Below, one piece after another: positions 32,352-43,225 of a stretch of DNA of 64,000 nt. This stretch comes from Pyropia yezoensis. Lineage: Eukaryota > Rhodophyta > Bangiophyceae > Bangiales > Bangiaceae. The notes beneath the pieces are model-generated. The model worked only from the letters and a program-made list of their open reading frames with translations, ran no database searches and had not been told where the DNA came from. A program made the position numbers and the translations under genes. The stretch covers positions 34,572,894 to 34,636,893 of the forward strand of contig CM020618.1 of NCBI GenBank assembly GCA_009829735.1, written 5' to 3'. How positions within the stretch are numbered: the stretch's first letter is position 1; each line of letters begins with the position of its first letter.

Positions 32352-33668
32352 ATGTCTACCCAAGAGACGGGGAATGCTCAAGATGACGGATCGGCGTCAA
32401 CGCCGACCCCGGAGCTGAACCCTGGAACCGGGATCGGTAACCCGATCGACAACATTGAGACGCCGATGCTCTCCGGTGCTGGATCGACGTTTGGTACGGC
32501 ACGGACGGCCGGGGGCGGCGGACCGCCGCAACTGTCCTCTGCTGACCTCACGCCGCCTCCACCTTCACCAGGGGACTCCCTGATGGCATCATTGGCCCGC
32601 ATCGAGGCCCGGTTCACCGGGCTCGACGCCCGTCAAGAGCGTACGGAGGACGCGACGGCTGTGCTGATGTCAGCCTTCCATACGACGGTACCCCGTCGTG
32701 TTCCTCCCACACCGGAACGGTTCGACCAGCCGGACTACTCTCGGAGTCCACCAGGGTCAACCCCGGTGTTGCTACTCCTGGACAACCCCCGGACACGGCG
32801 GGTTATGGATCCGACGCGTCGGCTGAGTTGGAACGTAGCCATACGGAGCGCTACGCTCGGAGCATCCAGAGCGGGCTCCGCGGACATGGTCCGGCGGACA
32901 CTTACGCCGGAACAGAGTCGGCGATGGGGGGAGGCGGTACCGTCTCCCATTACCCCCTCGACGACGGAAGCCAGGCAACTCGGGTACCCGAGGCGCCGAC
33001 GCCGGAAGTTCCAGCGTCACTGGTGCAAGCGATGACAGCGCAGGTTACTGCGAGCTTACTGAAGCGGATGGAGTCCGATGAGTTTACTCATCAACTGGCC
33101 AAGCGACTGGATATCCAGGACGCGGATACGGAGATTGTCAACGAAGTCTTCAGGTCGGTACTGACTCCGGAACGTTATCGGTTGGAGGACCGATCCACTA
33201 CCGTATCGGAATCGATGCGTACAACCTCGCACCGAGCGATCCGCTCTATGCAGACCCTTATGAAGGGAGTCCCTATGTTCGGGGGCCCTAACGGACGCCC
33301 GTTGGCCGTCATTGGGTTCTTGACAAGCTTCAAGGCAGCCGCCGACAAGGCACTCATCAACGAGGGGCTGGCGCTGGAGATCCTCCCGTTCTTTGTTGAC
33401 GAACGGGTCCGAGGCATCCTCCGCCAGGCATCCCCGATGCCGGGCATGAGGGTCGCAGCCACCCCCATGGATTACCGTGGGATATTGAAGGAGCTGCTGA
33501 GCAGCTACCTCAGTGAGGACAAGTGCGAAGACCACTATCGGGCCCTCCGCACCGCCACCGCCCAGTCCTGGGAGGATGAGGAGATGTTTGGACGCCGGAT
33601 CCAAGAGCTCGACTACGAGCCGGGGAAGCTCCTCGGTGAAGGGGAACTACGGGCCATCCTGTTCGCAG
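32352..33668 (+). pseudogene. gag of element O, first segment
   Basis: Gag: Pro/Gly-rich N-terminus (MSTQETGNAQ), a helical region (SLVQAMTAQVTASLLKRMES) and a capsid-like block (GGPNGRPLAVIGFLTSFK). It ends at the CGCAG target site of element A. Broken fossil. Confidence 0.8.
33664..33668. repeat. Left target-site duplication of element A (CGCAG)
   Basis: CGCAG directly before the LTR start TGTGGCA at 33669. The same five bases directly follow the far LTR at 51791 (51792-51796). Confidence 0.9.
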
Positions 33669-34137
33669 TGTGGCAAAAACCACTAGCACACACGGCACCC
33701 AAGTTGGGGCGGTGTGCTAGGGCTGCCTCCCGTGTCGGGGGAACCGGAAGAAGTGCAAGTCGCACACACTCTGTCCCTGTTGTGGGGCAAACCCCCCACG
33801 GACAAACAAGAGGATGGTGTGTGGTCCAACAGTTTCTTGGTCGGGACGGGGACGCAGGGCCAAGCCCCGCTGTCCCTCCCCTTATCCCCCCAGGGTCCAC
33901 TCAGAATCTCGCCACTCAGAATCTCCCACCCCAGCACCTGCCCACCGGGCCACACGAAAATTCAAGACGATAAATGCAGAAAACCCTCAAATCCAAGTTG
34001 GATTTACTACTAAGCTAACTATCCCAAACTTAGGGAATATGGACCCAAATGCAGGGGGAGGAACGGATCAGACTAGTGGCCTGCCGCCCCGTGCATGGCA
34101 CGTGTTGCCCCCCTACCTGGGGGTCAAAACTGCCACA
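33669..34137 (-). repeat. 3' LTR of element A
   Basis: 469 bp, plus-strand TGTGGCA...TGCCACA, giving 7-bp inverted ends. Near-identical LTRs lie at 51323-51791, 52442-52909 and 61348-61816. Confidence 0.95.
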
Positions 34138-34150
34138 CTCCCCTCTCCTC
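34138..34150 (-). other. Polypurine tract of element A
   Basis: On the minus strand GAGGAGAGGGGAG abuts the 3' LTR. The identical tract abuts the 3' LTR of B. It is the usual plus-strand primer of LTR elements. Confidence 0.8.
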
Positions 34151-34476
34151 AGTTCCGACCGACCCGGTCGGCCCTGTGAGGGGGTGCGTAAACGCACGTC
34201 TCGGCGTTGGGGGCGCGACTTGCTGTCCCTCCCTTGAGTACGTAACGCGGATGTGGAGGCGGTCACGTTGACCGCCCCTCTCCTCAAGCTTGCCCACTCG
34301 GCAACTTGCTCTCCTCGGTTCACACTTCACCATCACCACCACCTCCCCTTCACCTTCCACTGGGCCGCCCCACGCTGGGGAGGCCACCCGTATACCCACG
34401 ATCCGAGTCCCCCTCAACTCGAGGCGGGTCTCGTGCTCCGATAGCCAGAGCGTCTCTCCCCAACTTGGGGAGAGCC

Positions 34477-36420
34477 ATGGCGACTCCGGGAGTGGAGACG
34501 GACTCTCTTGACGAGCGCATGGAGGACACCTCCTACGGGGCAGCACCCGCCGGGACTTCCGGCGGGGGCTCCGCGATCGCTCCGGGGGACGGGACTCCCG
34601 CGTCACCCGGCTTTGGGTTGACGGCGGGGTCTCCCCCGGAGGCGGGACAAGTTGTCCCGCGTGAGGCCTTGGGGCGGTGGTTTTACCCCGCTTGGCCTCT
34701 CTATGAGGAGGGGCTGACTGTTCTTCGCTGTGGCCGACTTGGCGCAGCGATGGGTCGGGTATGGGACCGCCTACGGGAGAAGTATCCCCGTAGGGTCGGG
34801 TTCCCTGCCGGCTTCAGGACGGACCAGTTCGCCTTCCTGGACGACGAGGAGGTCGAAGACGTACAGCGTGCCAAGGCCATGGTGGACCGCGGGGGAACTA
34901 TCCCGGGTCCCGGCGACTTGCCGACCTTTACGTGGGACGCTGTGGCAACTCGCCCCCCGTACCTTCACGAGGCCGATCCGCCCACTCATCACTTTGATGT
35001 GCGGATGGAAAAGGACTTCCGGCGAGGTCCCTACTTGGTGACCTCGGCTCAACTTGAGTTTCCTCAGCAGTCTGCTGCCAGTAAGGAGCAGTACTATCCG
35101 AAGAAGCCCGAGTGGTGGCCTCAAGTTGAGGTCCCCTACGGGTTCCCGGCGTTGTTGCCACGGTTGCTTGACCACTTCGGCTCCGTCATGTTGACGGCTG
35201 GCCCTGATCACCTGGTGTGGGCCATGTTGGCCACCCAGTGGCTCCTCGAGGTCATGTCGACCTGGGTGTCCTGTGTTCAGCGGCGGGGGATGCTCTGGCA
35301 TCTCCTTCTCCGGCTCCTCCAAGGTTTGGAACAGCTCACCCCTCAGCTATTTGCTGAGGGGTGCTCATCAGGACAACTCACTCTACTTGAGGAGATGCTC
35401 CGCCTCCACAAGTTTATCGAGTGGGAGAGCATTGAGCACAAGTTGCGCCGCCCCACTCGTGGGCCCAAGGACGATGGCGCACTTCGCCAGCTCGCATGGG
35501 TCGCTCGTGAACTTCACGACGGCCGTGTGGTCCTACGAGAGGGGTTGGGCATCGGGGACTACCTGTATGCCCCGGGGGTGGATCGCCACACTGCGCCACC
35601 CCCGGACAAGCCCATAGTTATGGCCGTGCCGTCCTATGATGACCACATGACTCAACCCACTGCGGGGGCCCCAAGTCGGGGTCGCAGTTACACCCGGGTA
35701 CCGCCACCTCGGCGGGCCCCTCCGCTTCCTCCTGTTCCTTTCCAACCTCACGGGAACATCCCGATTAGCGTGGCCGTTGAGTCGTCCACCCCGGTGTCCC
35801 CCAACTTGGGGGCCACCCTCCTGACGGTATACCCCAAGTTGGTGTTGCCGCCCACGCCTCTAACCTCAGAGATGATGATCACCACGTTGGTGCGCACCAT
35901 TTCCTGGTTGGCCGCGTCGACCGCAACCCTACAGAGTTCCGAGACTCCTCAACTTGAGGAGCGCGTTCGTACTGCAGTGGCGACCGCGAGTTGCGAGTCG
36001 GTGGCGGAGTTTATGACAGCCGAGTTGGCTCGCATTGGGGCTATTATGCCCCACCCAGCCCCACTTGGGCGTGGCAAACGTCGCGCGAGCCGGGCATACT
36101 CGCCTCCTCGCCGTCGTCGCCGACACTCGCGGCGCTCTCCTTCCGTATCGGAAGACGAGTTGTTTTACTCCGTTTCGGAGTCCTCTACCCCGTCGGAGAC
36201 GGAGTCTGTCCAGCGTCTGCGTCGCAAACTTGCGCGCAAAACCAGGCAGCAGAGTGGCCACGGTCGGCGCCACTTGCGCGACCGTGAGGGGCGCGACGGT
36301 TCCGACTTGGAGCCGCCGCCCCCTCCAACAAGTGGAGACCGTTATCGGCGTGGGTCTCGCCGCTCGCCTCCACGTGAGGGCGAGGGCCGTGGAGTGGGAG
36401 AGTCTAGCATGCATGCCTAG
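34477..36420 (+). CDS. Antisense ORF of element A (first assembly copy)
   Basis: 647 codons from ATG 34477, which has a strong context (GAGCCATGG) kept in B and D. An in-frame ATG 57 codons upstream is less likely. No named domain. It has an acidic N-terminus with a Gly/Ser-rich stretch, a W/F/Y-rich block (LGRWFYPAWPLYEEGL), YYPKKPEWWPQVEVPYGF, a hydrophobic helical core (HLVWAMLATQWLLEVMS, LLRLLQGLEQL, LLEEMLRLHKFIEWE), a Pro-rich linker and an Arg/Ser-rich tail (RRRRRHSRRSPS) that could bind nucleic acid or direct nuclear entry. It runs opposite to pol and stops about 110 bp from the end of the chromodomain frame. It is open over its whole length here and in B. Function unknown. An antisense protein that limits or regulates the element is one possibility. 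Confidence 0.85.
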   Translation: MATPGVETDSLDERMEDTSYGAAPAGTSGGGSAIAPGDGTPASPGFGLTAGSPPEAGQVVPREALGRWFYPAWPLYEEGLTVLRCGRLGAAMGRVWDRLREKYPRRVGFPAGFRTDQFAFLDDEEVEDVQRAKAMVDRGGTIPGPGDLPTFTWDAVATRPPYLHEADPPTHHFDVRMEKDFRRGPYLVTSAQLEFPQQSAASKEQYYPKKPEWWPQVEVPYGFPALLPRLLDHFGSVMLTAGPDHLVWAMLATQWLLEVMSTWVSCVQRRGMLWHLLLRLLQGLEQLTPQLFAEGCSSGQLTLLEEMLRLHKFIEWESIEHKLRRPTRGPKDDGALRQLAWVARELHDGRVVLREGLGIGDYLYAPGVDRHTAPPPDKPIVMAVPSYDDHMTQPTAGAPSRGRSYTRVPPPRRAPPLPPVPFQPHGNIPISVAVESSTPVSPNLGATLLTVYPKLVLPPTPLTSEMMITTLVRTISWLAASTATLQSSETPQLEERVRTAVATASCESVAEFMTAELARIGAIMPHPAPLGRGKRRASRAYSPPRRRRRHSRRSPSVSEDELFYSVSESSTPSETESVQRLRRKLARKTRQQSGHGRRHLRDREGRDGSDLEPPPPPTSGDRYRRGSRRSPPREGEGRGVGESSMHA

Positions 36421-36531
36421 TTGGAAGCTGCCTTTGTTGTGACAGTGTGAGGGTTAGGGCTGTAGTTAAAAGCCACTCTGCGTACCACTTCGACTTGAAG
36501 CACTCTCTTGGCACTGTTGCTCGGCCTTCCC

Positions 36532-39500
36532 TCACGTTGAGGGAGGGCTGTTAGGGTCTATCTCATTCCGGGCACAGTACGCCCCGAACTTCTCAGCGGG
36601 AAGGTCCTCCACATACTCCCACGTATCATCCTTGGCTTTGTAGCCAAACCAACGCACCCTCAACATGAGGCGGTCAGTGTCTTCATCCCATCCGTGGTCG
36701 ATGAACTTATCAAACACGTACTCCTGCGGGCCCTGTTTGGCCGCAGGCAGTGAGGGGAGGCGCCACGCTTCCAAAGCACGCGCCCAAGCTGGGTCGCCTG
36801 CAGGCGGTGGTGCAACTTTGACCACGTCCTGTCCGTTCACTGTGCGGACCCCATCGTCACTTTCGATGGTGAAGCGCCGCCCATCAGTACGAAGGACCTG
36901 GTACGGTCCCTTCGTCTGGAATACCAGCTTACCCCCAGTTGGGGTGTGCGAGTGTACCAGCACCCAGTCACCCTGCTCGGGGACATGTTTAGCATTGCGC
37001 ACCTTTTTGTCAATGGTACGCTTGTAGCGCTTTTGCGCTTTGTCCATCTCAGCCCTGACTTGAGGGATGAGGTTTGTAAGCCTAGCAGCGAACTCCGCCT
37101 TACTCTCAGTAGGAGTAGGCGTACTGCCACCATCCTCCCTAGTTGGGAGCGACCGCCGCACGGCAATAGACCGCACGCGACGGGGGGTCACAAAAGCGAG
37201 GGGTACTTCCCCTGTAGATGAGTGAACCTGCGAATTGTAGGCAGTAGTAAGGATAGAAATGTATTGGTCCCACGTCTTCACGTGCTCACTCACATAGTGG
37301 CGCAGCTGCCGAGCAATAGTTGTGTTGAAGCGCTCCACCTGCCCATTAGTTTGTGGGTGGTAGGGGGTGGCATAGTTTGCCTTAACCACCAACATATCCA
37401 GCACTCCCTGAAACAGTACAGACGCAAATTGCGGTCCATTGTCCGATAGTGTACTATCTGGGATGCCATACGCGGCAACCCAGTGATCTAGGAAGGCTGA
37501 CACGACCGACATGGCCGTGATCTCTGCCAGTGGGATCGCTCGCGTAAGTTTCGTGAAGCGGTCACAGATGACCAGGAGGTACTGGTTGCCCTCCTCGGTC
37601 ACGGGCAGTGGCCCAAGGATGTCCATCGCCAACGCGGCGAAGGGCTCCTTGGCCGGGAACAATAGCATAGCCGTAGTAGGCCGCCGTTCCATCAGACGAT
37701 TCTGTGCACAACTTGTGCAGGCAGCCACCCAACTGTAGATGTCCACCACCATGGACGGCCAGTAGTACCTGGTCCGCAGGGTCTGGAACAGTTTACTAGA
37801 CCCCAGGTGTCCACCCGTGGGAGCGTTGACCTCCCTCTCAAGGATACTGTCCTTGAGGGATGCGGGGACGACAAGTTGTTCGGTCCCCTGGAATACCCCC
37901 CTCCTCATGAGGAGGCCATCGTCTCCCAGAAAGAACCGCGTCTCCGCCACTGTATCCAGTGTGTCCCTCTGCGACTTGCAGAAGGGATCCTCGGCCTGGG
38001 CCTTCACCACCTCGTTCAGGGACAGGGGCAAGTACTTCTTGTTCCCTGGCGCCTCGGGGTCCAACACTTGACCCGAGCGCGTGACTACCCCCACGATGGG
38101 GATGTCCTCATCGACTGGGTTAGTGTCCAGCCCCTCGGTAGGTACCCGAGAGAGGCCGTCGGCAAGGGCATGTTGCCTGCCAGGTCGGTATTCATTGTCA
38201 AAGTTGAAGGGTGCCAGTCGCACCCTCCACCGATTGAGACGAGTGTTCGTACAGACCGCCTTAAAGATGAACTGCAACGCGCGGTGGTCACAGCGGATGA
38301 GGAACTTCTCACCCTCTAGGTATTGACGAAGTGACGTCACAGCCCATACCACTGCGAGTCCTTCCAACTCGGTGACTCCGTAGTTCTTCTCGGCCGAGTT
38401 CAGCCCCTTGCTGAAGTATCCCACCGGCAAGTACTCCTTGTCCGGCTGCTGCAGAAGCAACACACAACCAAGTTGGTCGTAGCTAGCATCCACGTCCAGG
38501 ATGTAGTGGCCTCCCAACCTGGGAATAGCCAAGATGGGGGGCTTCAGCAGAAGGTCCCAAAGAGTCTCAAAGGATTCCTGCTCCACCCGACTTGGGGGAG
38601 GCAGGTTCTTCGGTAGCGTTGAGCTCACTAACTCATTCAACGGCTTCGCCACCTTGGCGAAGCCCTTGGTGAAACGTCGGTACACGTTACACATCCCGAG
38701 GAAGCTCCTCATCTGGGTCTGGGTCCGGGGGTACTGAGCCTTACGGATGGCCCTCAAGTTCTCTTCGATGACACTGAGACGCCCCGGACGGACAACATGT
38801 CCCAAGTACTCCACCTCTTGAGTGAAGAGGTGTCACTTACTCGCCTTCAGTGACACACCGGCGTCAGCAAGTAGCTTGAGCACCTGGCCAAGATGGCCAA
38901 TGTGCTCCTCCGGACTTCGGGAGAACACAATGATATCGTCTAGGTACACAAGACAGATCTGCCACCGTACTCCGGCCAGAATCATGACTAAAGCGCGCTG
39001 GAAAGTTGCCGGCGCGTTACACAGACCAAACGGTAGACGCTTGCACTGGTAGGTACCACAGTGACAGGTAAAGGTAGTTTAATGCCTGTCCTCCGGGGCA
39101 ATGGGAATTTGCCAGTACCCCGCGTTACAGTTCAGGGTAGAGAACACGTTCGCCTCCCCCAGAGAGTCCAGACAGTCGTCCATCCTAGGTAGGGGATAAC
39201 TGTCCTTCACCGTGCTCTCGTTGAGCTTACGGTAGTCGATACAAAACCGGGGGGTCCCATCAACTTTGGGGACGATAACCACCGGACTCACCCACTCGGC
39301 GTTACTGGCCTCGATCACATCGAGGGCCTCCATGCGAGCAACTTGCTCCTTAACGAGGGCCCTTGAACGAGGTCCTCCCCTATACGGTTGTTGGCGTATA
39401 GGGGGTGCACCGGGCTTCAACTCGATCCGGTGTTGGGTGGCTCTCATGAGTCCCAATTGACCATCCCACAACTTGTGATATTGGTCCAAGAGGCGTTCAA

Positions 39501-39867
39501 CTTGAACCCTCAACCTGGGGGGGACACCCTCCATGTTCACATGGGGTCGAGGAGAGGCGGCCGACTTGGCTTGATGCTTCTCCTTTCCGAACTTCGGGTC
39601 GCTACTTGCGCCCGCGTTGAGGGTGACCGCTACTACCGGTCCCTCGTGTTGGTCGATATAGCCGAACTTGGCTCCCGACTTGAAGTACTTGGGCGTCGGG
39701 CTCAGGTTCATCATCTGGATCCTCCACGGGACTCCGGCTTTGGAGTCCATCGTGCCAAGGGCAACATGCACTTGGTGCTTGCGAGCAAGACGGGGGTGAG
39801 GGTGCACCAACCCGTTCCCCGTAAAATCAGTTACAACATCAACGTGCGCCACCGAGTTGGGGGGCAA
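36532..39867 (-). CDS. pol of element A: RT, RNase H, integrase, chromodomain (first assembly copy)
   Basis: Reverse transcriptase (FCIDYRKLNESTVKDSYPLPRM, YLDDIIVFS), RNase H (LDVDASYDQLGCVL, YGVTELEGLAVVWA, FLIRCDHRALQ), integrase zinc finger and core (HPQTNGQVERFN, LSDNGPQFAS) and a chromodomain (LMLRVRWFGYKAKDDTWEY). This is a Ty3/gypsy chromovirus order. It is nearly whole. Confidence 0.9.
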
Positions 39868-39880
39868 CGTGACTTTACGG

Positions 39881-40513
39881 CTAGACGCAGGGTAGCAGTA
39901 AACCCTTCCTCACAGAGCAAACAGGCTTCGACTGTGAGACTGTCACAGGAGCCACAGACTTTCCCTTACCAAGGATGGGGATAGTCTCCCCATTCATCAA
40001 CTTGACCCAGTACTCAGGGCCACAAATCAAAGGCACTTGTGTAACAACATAAGGGGTACCCAGAAGCAGGGGTACCGATATATTCTCAACTACGCCATAG
40101 GTCACGTCGACCTCATGGGTCCCCAACCTAGTTGGTAGGGTCACGGCACCAACGATGGGAAGTACCCCCCCATTGATGTCAATCATATGGTCAGCTTTGG
40201 ACCTCCAGCGTTGGAGCTTCACCTCCTTTGGTAATAGCGACTTGCGTATCAAGGAGGCTCCTGACCCGGTATCAAGTACGATACGGGCACAACAGGCGCG
40301 GCCGGGGGCAAGTTGCACCCGTCCAGCCACCTGGAAGTTCTCACCCGTCAGCACCGCGATGACCCGACGTGGGTTTACGTTCTTGGGGAGTCCTACCCGA
40401 GGTGGGCGGACTCCCTTAGGTCGCCGCAGTATCCGGCACGGTTGGTTCGTCCTCCTGGCCCACTTGGCCGAGGCTGCCGTTGTGAGCTTCGGACGACCAG
40501 CCCCAACGGTCAT
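39881..40513 (-). CDS. Aspartic protease region of element A (first assembly copy)
   Basis: Retropepsin with IVLDTGSGASLIRKS as active site and LLLGTPYVV as the second conserved strand. Its start overlaps the end of gag by four bases (ATGA), a common way to couple gag and pol translation. Confidence 0.85.
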   Translation of the reverse strand: MTVGAGRPKLTTAASAKWARRTNQPCRILRRPKGVRPPRVGLPKNVNPRRVIAVLTGENFQVAGRVQLAPGRACCARIVLDTGSGASLIRKSLLPKEVKLQRWRSKADHMIDINGGVLPIVGAVTLPTRLGTHEVDVTYGVVENISVPLLLGTPYVVTQVPLICGPEYWVKLMNGETIPILGKGKSVAPVTVSQSKPVCSVRKGLLLPCV

Positions 40514-42419
40514 TCGTTTCCCGCCGACTTGGCGTCCGAATCTGAGGGCGGGGAGGAAGACGACGAGTCCGAGGACGACGTGTCCGCCTCCTCCGCCGAG
40601 GGTGTGGCAACCGCAACGACCGGTCGAGACCCACCCTCGCGGCGTGAACGTACTTCGTTCGTAGCCGACTTTTTACTCGCATTCCTTACAAGTTGTTGGA
40701 TGCGTTTACTCAACTTGGGGCAATCATATGCCCAGTGTCCATCGGAGTTGCAGTTCCAACACCGATTGTCAGTTCCCGGAGGGGTCTTCCCAACTGGGGA
40801 AGACGAAGGGATACCCTGAGAAGTTCCCACAGCAGCTACCACCCTCTCCTTGCGGATTCGGCGTGCCTCTCTCAACTCTCTGGCCTGCCGCGCCTCCTCC
40901 CGTTCCTTGGCCAACTCGGCCTGATGCTCCTGGCGTTGTTCCTCCCGCAACTTGCGGTAGGCCTCGCCTCTGCGATAGGCGAACCTGGCCAACTCGGCCA
41001 GGGTCGCCCGGGCAGTGTTATGCTCCCGGGTCTCCATCCGGACTGACCAATGGAGTCCCTCCACAAACCGACCTCTTCACCACAGCTTGTGGATGAAGAA
41101 ACCCACAAAGATTGTTGAGCTTACGGACTCGCTCCGCAAAGGACAACTCGTCCTCCGCCTCTTCCTGATGGGCTTGCGTAAACTCCCTCGACTTGAGAAG
41201 CCAACGCTGCCTCATCAACCATGGCTCTCAACAACCAGTTGACGAGCTCCAAATAGTACGTCACCTCACCAGCGCTCCCCTTGAGGAGCTGGGCATGACG
41301 ACATAAGTTCTGTCCGTAGGTCGCCCTTCGTAAACTCCTGTAGCATGTAAAAAGCCATGCCTCACTTATGGCATTGTCGTCACAGGCTTTTGTGATTCGA
41401 CTTAGGAACTCAAAGACACGGAGGGGGGGAGCTCCGTCCCACTCCGCTTTGTGCCCAAAAGAATGAAGTGCATTCTTCTTGGAACGGCCCATGGCTCGGC
41501 CTGGTCAGGACCAATACGCCACCGACTTGTTGCGGAGGGCGTAGGTCTCACAGTCAAAGATCCTCTGGTAGACCGGGTTGGCTACCTGGATCTTGGGCGG
41601 CACCTCACGTTGAGGGAACAGCCGCTGGGGCACTGGGGTAAGTTCACCCTCAGTGCCTGTAGTCCGGCGCGGCGCGCTTGGTGTAGCCGCCGGCGTTTCC
41701 GGGGTGAACTCCCCCGTGAAGGGCGTACGCCCCACCGAGTATGGGGTGGCTCCCTCGTTGGGAGTCACAGGTGTCGCCCCCAGTTCGGGGCGACCAGAGA
41801 TAGGCGTAAGGGGGGATTCCCCTGCGCCTGCGGGCTCGAAAGCCCCAATCCGGTTTGGACAATAAGGCCATCTGGCAAACTCGCCACAATCTGATTCAGA
41901 ATAGTATTCGTCATCGTGACCACCAGGTCCGGCAAAAGTCTGCCGCAACTCATTGGTCGCCTCCCGACGGACAGTTTTCCGCGAGGAGTGGATTGACGAC
42001 TCCAGTTGAGTCTCGGTCCGCCTCCGGGAGTCCACCTGAGGGGTAACCCACGTTCCTCAGGGGTCTCAACCGGGGGCATGGGCGCGAGCCCATCGCCGAC
42101 CAACGGAGGTCCGCCGTCCTCCGAAAGCCTAGTTGGCGACGACTCCAAGCCAAAGTTGGCTCCAACCCGAGTGGAACCCGCGGGGACAGTCCTCACCCCT
42201 TGGGACGTTCCCGTTGAGTGTACCACACGGTGGCCAGACTTCGGCCCACCCACATCAGAAGTGTCACCCGAGTGAACTCCCGACTGAGTCGGGGTGGCCT
42301 GTTGCCCGCCCGTACTTCCAGTCCCTGCTGGCACGAGGGACCTCTAGTCCCTCTGCGACCCCAGGTAAACCCACCTGTGTCTCACCAGTATTCAAAGGCA
42401 CTGAAGTACGAGCGTCACC
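40510..42419 (-). pseudogene. gag of element A (first assembly copy, runs into gap)
   Basis: Same gag as at 49257-51227, but cut off by the 500-N gap. Sequence quality appears to fall toward the gap, where it departs from the intact second copy. CCHC knuckle CWNCNSDGHWAYDCP near 40750. Confidence 0.8.
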
Positions 42420-42919
42420 NNNNNNNNNNNNNNNNNNNNNNNNNNNNNNNNNNNNNNNNNNNNNNNNNNNNNNNNNNNNNNNNNNNNNNNNNNNNNNNNN
42501 NNNNNNNNNNNNNNNNNNNNNNNNNNNNNNNNNNNNNNNNNNNNNNNNNNNNNNNNNNNNNNNNNNNNNNNNNNNNNNNNNNNNNNNNNNNNNNNNNNNN
42601 NNNNNNNNNNNNNNNNNNNNNNNNNNNNNNNNNNNNNNNNNNNNNNNNNNNNNNNNNNNNNNNNNNNNNNNNNNNNNNNNNNNNNNNNNNNNNNNNNNNN
42701 NNNNNNNNNNNNNNNNNNNNNNNNNNNNNNNNNNNNNNNNNNNNNNNNNNNNNNNNNNNNNNNNNNNNNNNNNNNNNNNNNNNNNNNNNNNNNNNNNNNN
42801 NNNNNNNNNNNNNNNNNNNNNNNNNNNNNNNNNNNNNNNNNNNNNNNNNNNNNNNNNNNNNNNNNNNNNNNNNNNNNNNNNNNNNNNNNNNNNNNNNNNN
42901 NNNNNNNNNNNNNNNNNNN
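42420..42919. other. Assembly gap, 500 N
   Basis: Exactly 500 N, the conventional size for a gap of unknown length. The sequence before and after it overlaps in content by about 8.2 kb. Confidence 1.
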
Positions 42920-43225
42920 GCCCTGTGAGGGGGTGCGTAAACGCACGTCTCGGCGTTGGGGGCGCGACTTGCTGTCCCTCCCTTGAGTACGTAACGCGGA
43001 TGTGGAGGCGGTCACGTTGACCGCCCCTCTCCTCAAGCTTGCCCACTCGGCAACTTGCTCTCCTCGGTTCACACTTCACCATCACCACCACCTCCCCTTC
43101 ACCTTCCACTGGGCCGCCCCACGCTGGGGAGGCCACCCGTATACCCACGATCCGAGTCCCCCTCAACTCGAGGCGGGTCTCGTGCTCCGATAGCCAGAGC
43201 GTCTCTCCCCAACTTGGGGAGAGCC

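Noticed and set aside
34477-36420. Reading this long plus-strand ORF as a gag of a separate plus-strand element
   Set aside because: It lies between the pol end and 3' LTR of a minus-strand element, has no CCHC knuckle, and the true gag is on the other strand beside the primer site.
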